DNA of 32,598 nucleotides, taken from positions 82,162 through 114,759 of the forward strand of contig NZ_AOIL01000052.1 in NCBI RefSeq assembly GCF_000337595.1, read 5' to 3'. The notes beneath the pieces are model-generated. The model did not search any database, was not told the DNA's origin, and saw only the letters and a list, made by a program, of their open reading frames with translations. This DNA is from Natrialba taiwanensis DSM 12281 (GTDB taxonomy: Archaea; Halobacteriota; Halobacteria; Halobacteriales; Natrialbaceae). The translations under genes were made by a program, and so were the position numbers. This document shows, piece by piece, positions 7,621 to 15,355 of the stretch (its first letter is position 1; each line of letters opens with the position of its first letter).

Positions 7621-9072
7621 ATGGACACGGACGCCATCACCTTCGGCACCGACGGCTGGCGGGCGACGCTCGAGGAGTTCACGACGCCGCGCGTCCGAAC
7701 CGTCGGCCAGGCGGTTGCGACGTATCTCACCGACGAGGGACGGACCGCCCCCGTCGTGATCGGCTACGACGCCCGCGAGACCTCTCGCGGCTTCGCGGAA
7801 GAACTCTCGCGGGTCCTCTGTGCGAACGGATTCGACGTCCTCTTGCCCGAGCGGGACCGGCCGACGCCGCTCGTCGCACACGCGATCGTCGAACGCGACC
7901 TTGCGGGCGGGTTCGCCGTCACGGCGTCGCACAACCCGCCGGAGTACAACGGCGTGAAGTTCATCCCACATACCGGCGCACCGGCGCTACCCGCCGTCAC
8001 GGACGCGATCGCGGATCGACTCGCGGAACCCCGCTCGCTGCCGGAACGCGATCACGGTACCGTCCGCGAGGTCGACCTCGCAACACCCCACGCCGATGCC
8101 GCGTTCGAACTCGTCTCGTCGATCACCCGCGGCGACAGCAACGGCGACGGCGAGAACGAAGACCAGGACGAGGACGACCTCGATCTTTCCGATACCGATC
8201 TGACCGTCGCTTACGACGCCATGCACGGCAGCGGCCGCGGGACGACGGACGCCGCGCTCGAACGGGCCGGTCTCACCGTCGACCGCCTGCGCTGCGAGCG
8301 CGATCCCACCTTCGGCGGCAGCGCACCTGAACCGGCCGCCGAGAACCTCACCGAACTGATCGAACTCGTCACCGATCCCGACAGCGCTCCCGAACTCGGC
8401 CTGGCGAACGACGGCGACGCGGACCGGCTCGCCGTCGTCACACCGGACCGGGGCTACCTCGACGAAAACCTCTTTTTCGCCGCGCTGTACGACTACCTGC
8501 TCGAATCCGACGCGGGCTCGGCCGTCCGCTCGGTTTCGACGACGTACCTGATCGACCGCGTTGCCGAGGCCCACGGGGAGACGGTCCACGAGGTCCCCGT
8601 CGGCTTCAAGTGGGTCGCCCAGGCGATGGCCGACCACGACGCCCTCGTCGGCGGCGAGGAATCGGGCGGCTTCACCGTCCGCGGCCACGTCCGCGAGAAG
8701 GACGGCGTCCTCATGGCCCTGCTCGCAGCCGCGATGCACGCCGCCGAGCCGATCGACGACCGAGTCGACCGACTGCTCGCCGAACACGGCACCGTCGTCC
8801 AGGACAAGACCAGCGTCGCCTGCCCCGACGACGAGAAAGCGCGCGTGCTCTCCGACCTCGAAACCGAGATTCCGGACACCGTCGCCGAAACACCCGTCGC
8901 GGACGTCAACACCGCAGACGGGTTCAAACTCCTGCTCGAAGACGGCTCCTGGCTGCTCGTCCGTCCGAGCGGCACGGAGCCCGTGCTGCGAGTCTACGCC
9001 GAGGCCGAAACTGATGACCGAGTTCAGACCCTGCTCGTGGCCGGCACGGAACTCGTCGAGCCGCTCGTCTAA
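7621..9072 (+). CDS. Phosphoglucomutase/phosphomannomutase family enzyme
   Basis: Alpha-D-phosphohexomutase of 483 residues that moves phosphate between C1 and C6 of a hexose or hexosamine phosphate, feeding glycan synthesis. All four landmarks are present: the catalytic phosphoserine Ser103 in TASHNPPEYNG, the metal loop DGDAD at 264-268, the sugar-specificity loop GGEESGG, and the C-terminal phosphate clamp RPSGTEPVLRVY. The N-terminal FGTDGWRA is typical. An acidic low-complexity insert (about residues 174-193, Asn/Glu/Asp-rich) separates domains 1 and 2. Which of glucose, mannose or glucosamine is the substrate cannot be decided by eye. Single gene, followed by a Cys-rich protein. Confidence 0.93.
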   Translation: MDTDAITFGTDGWRATLEEFTTPRVRTVGQAVATYLTDEGRTAPVVIGYDARETSRGFAEELSRVLCANGFDVLLPERDRPTPLVAHAIVERDLAGGFAVTASHNPPEYNGVKFIPHTGAPALPAVTDAIADRLAEPRSLPERDHGTVREVDLATPHADAAFELVSSITRGDSNGDGENEDQDEDDLDLSDTDLTVAYDAMHGSGRGTTDAALERAGLTVDRLRCERDPTFGGSAPEPAAENLTELIELVTDPDSAPELGLANDGDADRLAVVTPDRGYLDENLFFAALYDYLLESDAGSAVRSVSTTYLIDRVAEAHGETVHEVPVGFKWVAQAMADHDALVGGEESGGFTVRGHVREKDGVLMALLAAAMHAAEPIDDRVDRLLAEHGTVVQDKTSVACPDDEKARVLSDLETEIPDTVAETPVADVNTADGFKLLLEDGSWLLVRPSGTEPVLRVYAEAETDDRVQTLLVAGTELVEPLV

Positions 9073-9166
9073 CGCCCCGCAGTCGGTGAACCGATCGATC
9101 GATACGCCGGCTGGTTGCGAGTTCCGGGCCTGCACTTACCGGCTTCCTTACCGATAGCATACGCAT

Positions 9167-9544
9167 ATGCCCCATCAAAACGAGGACGCGGCCTACACCG
9201 AACTCACACCCGACACCTGGCACCAGAACGACGAGGGCAACTACTACATCGACTGTCCGGAATGCGGCTCGGCGGCCACGCTGATGAACGTCGTCCAACA
9301 CGGCCGCTGTAACGGCTACCTCGACCAACGGGAAGGCGAAACTGAACTCGACGAAGAAGACATGGGCTGTACGGCGAAGCTCTGGTTCGAACTGGGGTAC
9401 GTTTCCGATCCAGATTCCGATTCCGACCCCACCGCCGACGCCCTAACTGATGAGCCGACATCCGAATCCGGCGCGGAATCCGACGACGGCGTCCCGGCCG
9501 AGGGTGAACCCGCAGGCACCGACGGAACCGTCGACAACGAGTAA
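9167..9544 (+). CDS. Haloarchaeal Cys4 (zinc-ribbon-like) hypothetical protein
   Basis: Unrecognised 125-residue protein. Residues 20-80 look folded and hold four cysteines (30, 33, 48 and 68) in CPECGSA, HGRCNGYL and DMGCTAKLWFELGY, a spacing that could bind zinc. The last 45 residues are an Asp/Glu/Ser-rich disordered tail. The pattern suggests an RNA- or protein-binding zinc protein, but no function is shown. It follows the phosphohexomutase gene by 94 bp on the same strand and converges with the serine acetyltransferase gene. Confidence 0.75.
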   Translation: MPHQNEDAAYTELTPDTWHQNDEGNYYIDCPECGSAATLMNVVQHGRCNGYLDQREGETELDEEDMGCTAKLWFELGYVSDPDSDSDPTADALTDEPTSESGAESDDGVPAEGEPAGTDGTVDNE

Positions 9545-9636
9545 CGGCCATTCGACCGCTTTGATTCCGTAGTGGTGGTCTCCTATCGTTGCTTCGCCGT
9601 CGCAATCGACCGCTATTACCCCTCTCCCGTCGTCTC

Positions 9637-10149
9637 TCAGTCGTCGATGCGCCGTGCAGGAACCCCCGCAACCGTCACACCGGGCGCAACGTCGTCGGTA
9701 ACGACCGATCCAGCGCCGACGGCCGCGTTCTCCCCGATCGTAATGTCGCCGAGAAGCGTCGCTCGTGCGCCGATTTTTACCCCATCTTCGACCGTTGGAT
9801 GGCGCTTAACGCGCTTGTTCGTGTCTCCACCGAGGGTGACGCCGTGGTACATATGCACATCGTCGCCGATCTCGGCCGTTTCACCGATAACGACGCCCAT
9901 CCCGTGATCGATCGTCACCCGTCGGCCGATCGTCGCCGCGGGGTGGATCTCGACGCCCGTCAGGTGCCGCACGATATGGGACAGCAACCGGGCGAGGAGT
10001 CGAAACCCACCGTTCCAGAGCCGGTGTGTAATCCTGTAGCCCCAGATAGCGTGCACACCGGAATAGGTGAGTGCGACTTCGAAACCCCGGCGCGCGGCCG
10101 GATCGCGGTCACACATCGCCCGCGTGTCCTCACGAAGCCGGTCGAACAT
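9637..10149 (-). CDS. cysE: Serine O-acetyltransferase, short form
   Basis: Makes O-acetylserine from serine and acetyl-CoA, the committed step of cysteine synthesis. The 170-residue product is mostly the left-handed beta-helix of hexapeptide repeats: [33 protein letters not shown], the conserved segment that contains catalytic His and Asp residues, then [30 protein letters not shown] and [13 protein letters not shown]. The large N-terminal helical domain of bacterial CysE is reduced to about 50 residues, as in the short Bacillus-type forms. Such truncation often changes oligomeric state and cysteine feedback. No sulfhydrylase gene lies nearby. Confidence 0.93.
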   Translation of the reverse strand: MFDRLREDTRAMCDRDPAARRGFEVALTYSGVHAIWGYRITHRLWNGGFRLLARLLSHIVRHLTGVEIHPAATIGRRVTIDHGMGVVIGETAEIGDDVHMYHGVTLGGDTNKRVKRHPTVEDGVKIGARATLLGDITIGENAAVGAGSVVTDDVAPGVTVAGVPARRIDD

Positions 10150-10454
10150 CTGCCCCCGTGTTCGCGTTCAGCGCGACCGTCTGCTCGGCGTGACGACCCT
10201 GTCGAACCCGAGTCTGGCCCCACGTGGACCGACAACACCGGCCCTCGACGTGACGCGGTTGCTTCCTGCCAATACACGCGAGGTCGCCGGTAACAACCAT
10301 ACTCGCAACTTTACCCGTGGCCCGCCTAAAGGATTCGATTCGACCCATTCTCCGTGCCACCGCTGCCGTCAGCGATATCCTCACACGCTCCGTGACACTG
10401 CTGTCGCCCTGTGACACCGCTGACGCCGGACGACACACCTGCTCCCTCTGTGAC
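10150..10454 (-). other. Intergenic region upstream of cysE with degenerate direct repeats
   Basis: A 305-bp stretch between two minus-strand genes. I find no convincing gene. The longest minus-strand open frame here has an Arg-rich composition unlike its neighbours. Three similar 17-bp units of the form GTGacAcYGCTGnCGcC occur at about 10353, 10392 and 10410. A T-poor region precedes cysE, and no strong TATA box is visible. Confidence 0.4.
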
Positions 10455-11123
10455 TTACTCCCCGCGAGCGAGTCGCGTCCCGATTCGCTCCGGGAGCCCC
10501 GCCTCCGTAACGGCCCGCTGGACGGCCTCGATATCGTACTCGACGCGATACGTGTCGACGGTCAGTGCCGCCAGATCGACCACCGCGTAGCCCGCCCGCG
10601 GGTCCCCATCCCGCGGTTGCCCGACGCTCCCCGGATTAACGACGATGCCATCCCCGTACTGTTTGGCCCCCTGTACGTGCGTATGCCCGAGCACCAGCAC
10701 GTCCTCATCGCCGAGCAGGCCCGCGCTGAACTCGTCCGGATACGTATACCGAGCGTAACGCTGTGGATCCTCCGGATGCCCGTGCACCAGTTTGACACGC
10801 CCGCTGCCCTCGGTTCGTTCCGTCGGTAGCTCACCGAGCCACGCCAGTTGGTCCGCCGCGAGTTCCGCGTTCGCGTACTCGACTCCCGCACGGGCCATTC
10901 CGTTGAACCGAAACGGCGTCTCCCCGACGACGGCGGCGTCGTGGTTCCCGAGAACGGTCGGCACGTCTCGCCGGCGCAACTCGTCGACACAATCGCCCGG
11001 CCAGGGGTTGTACCCGACCACGTCGCCCGCACAGACGAGTTCATCAACTGGCGGCATCTCTTCGAGTACGGTTTCGAGTGCGACCCGATTGCCGTGGATA
11101 TCCGAGATGAGCCCGACCTTCAT
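10455..11123 (-). CDS. Metallophosphoesterase, YfcE/MJ0936 family
   Basis: Cytosolic calcineurin-like phosphodiesterase of 222 residues. Its dinuclear metal site is complete: DIHGN at 8-12, GDVVGYNPWP with Asp34, GNHD at about 59-62, HGHP near 115 and GHTHVQ near 147. The closing NPGSVGQPRDGDPRAGYAVVD motif is diagnostic of the YfcE/MJ0936 group, which hydrolyses phosphodiesters such as bis-pNPP in vitro; the natural substrate is usually unknown. The start MKVGLISDIHGN is unambiguous. It is transcribed toward cysE and lies downstream of purO on the same strand, with 91 bp between. Confidence 0.93.
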   Translation of the reverse strand: MKVGLISDIHGNRVALETVLEEMPPVDELVCAGDVVGYNPWPGDCVDELRRRDVPTVLGNHDAAVVGETPFRFNGMARAGVEYANAELAADQLAWLGELPTERTEGSGRVKLVHGHPEDPQRYARYTYPDEFSAGLLGDEDVLVLGHTHVQGAKQYGDGIVVNPGSVGQPRDGDPRAGYAVVDLAALTVDTYRVEYDIEAVQRAVTEAGLPERIGTRLARGE

Positions 11124-11214
11124 GTGCCAGTATAGCTATCCGAAGCCGTTTGTAGGTTAGCCGTGATCCGTGATCACGGCAAGGCAGCGGGAAGCCGGCG
11201 AGAATCCAGCGGCG

Positions 11215-11808
11215 TTACTCCCCGTTCTCGATTGCCGTCTCGAACCCGTCACCAGTCCGCGCCACACCCGCCGCACAAACCGCGTGCTCGAATTCGAGTT
11301 CGTAACTCTCGCTGGCGGCCGTCCCGGCGCTGTCCGCGGTGAACTCGATCGGCTCGGGCGAGTTCTTCTCGTAGGTCGCGACGAGCGTCGGTTCGTCGAC
11401 GGGTTCGACGAGCAGCGCATCCTTGCGCACGATGCCGATCAGGGCCTCGTCGTCGCCGATCGTCGCCGCGATCCGGGGGGTGTCGTAGTCGTCTTTCTCG
11501 TAATCGAGCGCGAGCAGGCTCTCGGCGAGCGCATCACGAGCTGGGTAGCCGAGTTCGAGTTTCTCCGCGATCGGATCGACGTGCGAGCCGTTGCCGAACG
11601 CAGCCGTCTGGCCGGTCGGCGTGTCGACGACGCGCAGGCAGTTGTAGGAGACGTATGGATTGTCCGTTTCCGGGGCATCTGCCGTGGGGCCGACGGTGAG
11701 CGCGTCCTCTCTGGCGGTGATCTCGCGGTTCGGGAACGAGCGCGAGGAGACGCGGTACGCGCCGACCTCGGGCCCGACGACGACGAATCGTCCGACGTAC
11801 GTACTCAT
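11215..11808 (-). CDS. purO: IMP cyclohydrolase, archaeal PurO type
   Basis: Closes the purine ring of FAICAR to give IMP, the last step of de novo purine synthesis, replacing the bacterial PurH cyclohydrolase domain. The 197-residue protein begins [30 protein letters not shown], the well-known PurO N terminus, and also has [27 protein letters not shown] and a [14 protein letters not shown] segment, all family landmarks. ATG 11808 is chosen for this reason; the frame continues to 12003 but the extra 65 residues overlap the promoter and start of the divergent HNH gene. The FAICAR-producing partner is not in the window. Confidence 0.94.
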   Translation of the reverse strand: MSTYVGRFVVVGPEVGAYRVSSRSFPNREITAREDALTVGPTADAPETDNPYVSYNCLRVVDTPTGQTAAFGNGSHVDPIAEKLELGYPARDALAESLLALDYEKDDYDTPRIAATIGDDEALIGIVRKDALLVEPVDEPTLVATYEKNSPEPIEFTADSAGTAASESYELEFEHAVCAAGVARTGDGFETAIENGE

Positions 11809-11887
11809 ACCCGAATGTGAACCGGTGGGCGGAATAGTGGTATCGGTTCGAACTCGCGCTGAACGATTGCCGGAGCAATACTGACGT

Positions 11888-11896
11888 TTATATACA
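11888..11896 (+). promoter_or_regulatory. TATA box giving a leaderless transcript of the HNH gene
   Basis: TTTATATAC is a near-ideal haloarchaeal TATA box. Its centre is 24 bp before the GTG at 11916, so transcription should begin at or beside the start codon. This supports the GTG as the true start. Confidence 0.7.
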
Positions 11897-11915
11897 AATC
11901 CGCAGCAAACTGGGT

Positions 11916-12701
11916 GTGACGACCCAAGCGGAGTGTCTCGACTTGTTACGACGAGCCGCCGAGCAACTCGGTGAATCCCCGACGAAAGCGCAGTACGAAG
12001 CACTCGGGTTGCGGCCGGCGTCTGCGACGATCATTCGAACGTGCGGTGGCTGGAACGATGCGAAAGAACGAGCCGGTCTGGAATCCTCGTATTCGCGCGG
12101 AACTCGCGTCGGTCCGAAGCCAGCCGATGTCGACCTTCCCTCGGGAACGTCGTGGGATGAACTCTCTGCGGATCAGCGGTGGCACTATCGAAACGTCGAC
12201 TGGAACGCGGAACGGACGTTGCGCCGCCGCTCCCGATTGCGATCCTGGCTCACCGAACGGAAGCGAGAACGCGGCTGTTCACGGTGTGATGTAGATACTC
12301 CCGCGTGTCTCGACTTCCATCACATCGATGCAATGACGAAGGAGATGGCCGTTGGACGGATGGTTACGTTCGGGTACGGGAAGGACGCACTTCGTGACGA
12401 AATTGAGAAATGTGAGGTCCTATGCGCGAATTGCCACCGCGAAATACATTACACGCCACCGAAACGGGAACTCCGAAAATGGACTGACGATCAAAAACGT
12501 GCCGTCGGATGTAACCGCTGTGGAGAGACAGATCCCGCTTGTTTGGACTTTCATCACACCAGTGATGAGAAGGAAGCGACTGTCGCACAACTGGTCTCAA
12601 ACAACCGGTCGAAAGAGCGAGTCCGGTCTGAAATCGAACGGTGTTGCGTTCTCTGTTCAAACTGCCACCGGATGGAACACTACGATCAAACGATGTGCTA
12701 A
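11916..12701 (+). CDS. HNH-endonuclease-like protein with duplicated Cys/His domain and homing-endonuclease-associated repeat
   Basis: A 261-residue protein. Residues 5-55 ([17 protein letters not shown], then [17 protein letters not shown]) match the homing-endonuclease-associated repeat, a DNA-binding helix-turn unit. Two copies of one Cys/His module follow, at 121-179 and 199-256. Each has CxRC, an ACLDFHH core (His pairs 135/136 and 213/214), a variable helix, then VLCxNCHRxxHY (Cys170/173 and Cys247/250). This resembles HNH nucleases with a structural zinc. Whether it cuts DNA is unproven. It starts at a GTG with a strong TATA box 24 bp upstream, has lower GC than its neighbours, and ends 132 bp before tRNA-Gln, which suggests acquisition by transfer. 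Confidence 0.8.
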   Translation: MTTQAECLDLLRRAAEQLGESPTKAQYEALGLRPASATIIRTCGGWNDAKERAGLESSYSRGTRVGPKPADVDLPSGTSWDELSADQRWHYRNVDWNAERTLRRRSRLRSWLTERKRERGCSRCDVDTPACLDFHHIDAMTKEMAVGRMVTFGYGKDALRDEIEKCEVLCANCHREIHYTPPKRELRKWTDDQKRAVGCNRCGETDPACLDFHHTSDEKEATVAQLVSNNRSKERVRSEIERCCVLCSNCHRMEHYDQTMC

Positions 12702-12833
12702 TATCACCAAATCGGGGCACGGCTACCGTGTTTATTCGATACACTGGTTCGCGATTGAGTTCGTAACACTCTAATATGAACACCAACTACGAATCGATAG
12801 GTCGTCGGTAATAGAGGCCGACGAAAACATGTC

Positions 12834-12906
12834 AGTCCATTAGGGTAGTGGCCAATCCTCCGAGCTTCTGGGGCTCGGGACGCTGGTTCGAATCCAGCAT
12901 GGACTA
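12834..12906 (+). tRNA. tRNA-Gln (anticodon CTG)
   Basis: A complete cloverleaf can be drawn by hand. The acceptor AGTCCAT (12834-12840) pairs perfectly with ATGGACT (12899-12905), followed by discriminator A. The D arm is GGGT/ATCC. The anticodon stem CGAGC/GCTCG encloses loop TTCTGGG, giving anticodon CTG at 12868-12870. The T arm GCTGG/CCAGC encloses TTCGAAT. The variable loop is four bases, no intron is present, and CCA is not encoded. AGTCC...GGACT ends are typical of haloarchaeal tRNA-Gln, which is charged with glutamate and then amidated in archaea. A cysteine-rich HNH gene lies just upstream. Confidence 0.88.
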
Positions 12907-13035
12907 CTTCTCTCGCGTTTCACTTCGAGTTCTCCGACAGTACCGTCTCCGGATCTCCAGTTGAAACGAAGGGGTTCGTGGCTGAGTTCGTTCCGACCAG
13001 AACGCATATTGGGTCAACGCACGTATCGTTCGTCA

Positions 13036-13842
13036 ATGGACCGACGGCAGTTTCTCGTAGTCGGATCGACGGCAGCCGTCATGGGTGTCGGCGGGTGTCT
13101 CGACAATAGCGGTGTCAATGGGCTTGGAAATACAGGCGGGAATGGAAACGTGACTGTCGACGCCGACGACAGTGGTGGATACGGTCCGGAACCGGAAACG
13201 GAGCCCGAAGAGCGCTCGATCGACACTGGCGCATACCAGACGCAGACGTTCGATGGCGTGGAGGTGCCGCTGGCATCGATCGACGACGTCTTCTACTGGT
13301 ACCAGCGACAGGAGGCGCGGATAGCCGACGCACGCGGGTCCGATCAGTACCAGAGCGAACGCGTCGCCGGAGCGGTGCTGAGCAGCGCACCCCCGTACAC
13401 TCCTGACAACGATCCGATCGCGGACTGGTCCGAGAGCGATCGGATCGTGACCTACTGCGGGTGTCCGCACCACCTCTCCGGATTGCGTGCCGCGGCGCTG
13501 ATTGACGATGGATACGAGGAGGTGTACGCTCTCGATGAAGGATTCAGTGAATGGACGGATCGCGGCTACCCGCTCGCAGGCTCGGATGTCGACGACGAAC
13601 AGACCACCTACCACATCGAGGGACAGTCCACCGCCGACGCCGGCGAGATGGTCATGCTCGAACAGGTTAATGCGGATCGCCTAGAAGCAGCCCCGATTGG
13701 CGATGACGGCTCGTACTCCTTGCAACTCCACTATTCCGGCGCGCTCGATACCCAGTTCAGCGTCAAAGCCCCCGATTACACGGTCGAAGGGACTCTCGAA
13801 GAACTGACGAACAACGTCGTTAGCGCCGACTTCGAGGCCTAG
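13036..13842 (+). CDS. Tat-exported lipoprotein with rhodanese-like domain
   Basis: A 268-residue protein. The N terminus MDRRQFLVVGSTAAVMGVGG ends at Cys21, a Tat signal (Arg3-Arg4) with a lipobox, so the mature protein should be lipid-anchored outside the cell. Residues 22-65 are a Gly/Asn/Glu-rich linker. Residues 75-182 are rhodanese-like: DVFYWYQRQEARIADAR, RVAGAV, then the loop TYCGCPHHLSGLRAA with Cys141 at the active position, and VYALDEGFSEWTDRGYPL. A beta-rich C-terminal domain follows, of unknown role. Rhodaneses move sulfane sulfur. The stop codon overlaps the convergent flavin oxidoreductase stop within CTAG. The ATG is chosen because the Tat signal starts there. Confidence 0.87.
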   Translation: MDRRQFLVVGSTAAVMGVGGCLDNSGVNGLGNTGGNGNVTVDADDSGGYGPEPETEPEERSIDTGAYQTQTFDGVEVPLASIDDVFYWYQRQEARIADARGSDQYQSERVAGAVLSSAPPYTPDNDPIADWSESDRIVTYCGCPHHLSGLRAAALIDDGYEEVYALDEGFSEWTDRGYPLAGSDVDDEQTTYHIEGQSTADAGEMVMLEQVNADRLEAAPIGDDGSYSLQLHYSGALDTQFSVKAPDYTVEGTLEELTNNVVSADFEA

Positions 13843-15263
13843 TCGTAGGCCCCCTCCCGTTCGAGTTCACCTCGTTCGCGAAGGACGCTCGGCGTTCGAC
13901 ACATGCCGGGCGCACCGGTCACCTGGGGAACGGTACAGTTGTTGCAGTTTTTACAGAGTGCGCTGGCAGTGTCGCTGTCGCTGTTACTGTTGCTGTTGTC
14001 GTTGGTATCGGTGGCGTTGTCGGAGCCAGTCGCGCCGTCGAGCAGTCGCGCGCCGAGTCGGGGTTCGGCGTAGAACGGGCGGGCCATGCCGACCATGTCG
14101 CAGGCGGGGTCGGCGTCAGTTGCACCGGTGCCATTGTCGTTGTCGTTGCCGTCGCCGTCGAGTTCGCGAGCGGAGCCGAGCAGGCGATCCATCTCCGCAC
14201 GATTGCGGATTCCGCCCTCCGCAAGCACCGGAATCGACACCTGCTCGCGGACCCGCCGGCAGAAGTCCTCGTTCCACGCCGGTTCGAAGTCGTACTGCAG
14301 CGACTGCACTCGGTTGGCGAGCGCGACGAGTCGCTTCCGGGTCGCGCCGCCGAACGCCGCATCGTACTCCTCCTGTAGCCGTTCGTTTTCCCACGCTCGA
14401 TCCGGATACTCGCCGCGGATGATACTCATGTCCCAGACGACCGACGTCTGTACGGGGACCACCGCGTCGTAGCCGATTCGTTCGAGCCGTCGCGCGAGTT
14501 CAACGCCGTCTCCTAGCGAGAGTTTCCGGCGGACGACGGGCGGTGCGGGGGTCTCGGCCGGCACCTTCGTTAGCAGCGGCACGTCTCCCGCTCGCTCCCG
14601 AATCTCGTCGTGAACCAGCGCGAGGAACTCGAGGCGGGCCTCGGGTGAGCCGCCGAACTCGTCCTCGCGGCGGTTGTAGAACGGCGAGAGGAACTGCTGG
14701 ACGATTCCCATGTTCGCTCCCGCGAGGTGGATGCCGTCGTAGCCCGCCTCGACCGCGCGCGCCGCCGCGCGGCCGAAATCGGCCGCGAGTTCGTAGACCT
14801 CGTCGGTCGAGAGTACGTGGGGATCGAACGCGAGGAATCCGAGCCGGTCCAGCAGCCGCAGTTGCCAGGGCGGCGTCGATACCGCGAGCTGTTCGAGTTC
14901 GGGAGTCGCTCGCCTGAACTCGGCGTGCCAGGTTTCCATGCTCCGCAGACCGCCGTGCTCGAGTTGGAGGAAAATGCGGCTGCCGTGCTCGTGGATGCGG
15001 TCGGTCAGTCGCGAGAGTCGGGAAACGAACTCGGGGTCGTGGACGCGGGTCATGCCGGGTGCGGCACAGCCGCCGTCGCCGCGGACGATGGTTGCGCCCT
15101 GGCAGATGAGGCCGACGCCGGATGCGGCGGCCGGTTCGAGGTCGTCGATCAGCGCGTCGACGGCGTCGGGGCCGTTGCCCGCACACTCGAGTAGCGGGGC
15201 GCGATAGAGTCGGTTCGGGACTGTGAGGCCGCCGATATCGATGGGATCCTCGAGCGTAGCCAT
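13839..15263 (-). CDS. NADH:flavin oxidoreductase, old yellow enzyme family, with terminal Cys cluster
   Basis: FMN-binding TIM barrel of 474 residues. Old-yellow-enzyme features: NRLYRAPLLECAGNG at the first strand, GLICQGATIV, FLQLEHGGLRS, YDGIHLAGANMGIVQQFLSPFYNRREDEFGGSPEAR (the binding-site His and Asn and the Arg/Asp tail loop) and VGMARPF near the C terminus. Cysteines at 437, 440, 443 and 455 (CKNCNNC, then MC) resemble the [4Fe-4S] site of 2,4-dienoyl-CoA reductase and trimethylamine dehydrogenase, but the protein ends there, with no FAD/NAD(P) domain. Two Asp/Asn/Ser-rich inserts sit near 370-383 and 410-433. Same strand as cgi121, 92 bp downstream. Substrate unknown. Confidence 0.88.
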   Translation of the reverse strand: MATLEDPIDIGGLTVPNRLYRAPLLECAGNGPDAVDALIDDLEPAAASGVGLICQGATIVRGDGGCAAPGMTRVHDPEFVSRLSRLTDRIHEHGSRIFLQLEHGGLRSMETWHAEFRRATPELEQLAVSTPPWQLRLLDRLGFLAFDPHVLSTDEVYELAADFGRAAARAVEAGYDGIHLAGANMGIVQQFLSPFYNRREDEFGGSPEARLEFLALVHDEIRERAGDVPLLTKVPAETPAPPVVRRKLSLGDGVELARRLERIGYDAVVPVQTSVVWDMSIIRGEYPDRAWENERLQEEYDAAFGGATRKRLVALANRVQSLQYDFEPAWNEDFCRRVREQVSIPVLAEGGIRNRAEMDRLLGSARELDGDGNDNDNGTGATDADPACDMVGMARPFYAEPRLGARLLDGATGSDNATDTNDNSNSNSDSDTASALCKNCNNCTVPQVTGAPGMCRTPSVLRERGELEREGAYD

Positions 15264-15355
15264 CCGTGGTGTCGTCGGCGTTTCGAGGGGAACGACCAAG
15301 AGTATACCGTCGCTTTCAGCCAATTGCTGCCGGTTCACTGGGTGACCGCGAGTGC

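Noticed and set aside
7987-9135. 382-residue minus-strand open frame across the phosphohexomutase gene
   Set aside because: It is antisense to a clearly conserved enzyme; its Val/Asp/Gly-rich repetitive composition is the usual shadow of GC-rich coding DNA.
10130-10438. 102-residue minus-strand frame upstream of cysE
   Set aside because: It overlaps the cysE start, has Arg-rich and Cys-scattered composition and no recognisable family or promoter.
11809-12003. N-terminal extension of PurO to 12003
   Set aside because: The extra 65 residues overlap the divergent HNH promoter and coding start, and PurO homology begins exactly at ATG 11808.
12834-12906. Reading the tRNA as tRNA-Pro with anticodon TGG
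   Set aside because: A TGG anticodon would require a nine-base loop or lack U33. The CGAGC/GCTCG stem with a seven-base loop gives CTG, and the AGTCC acceptor end fits tRNA-Gln.
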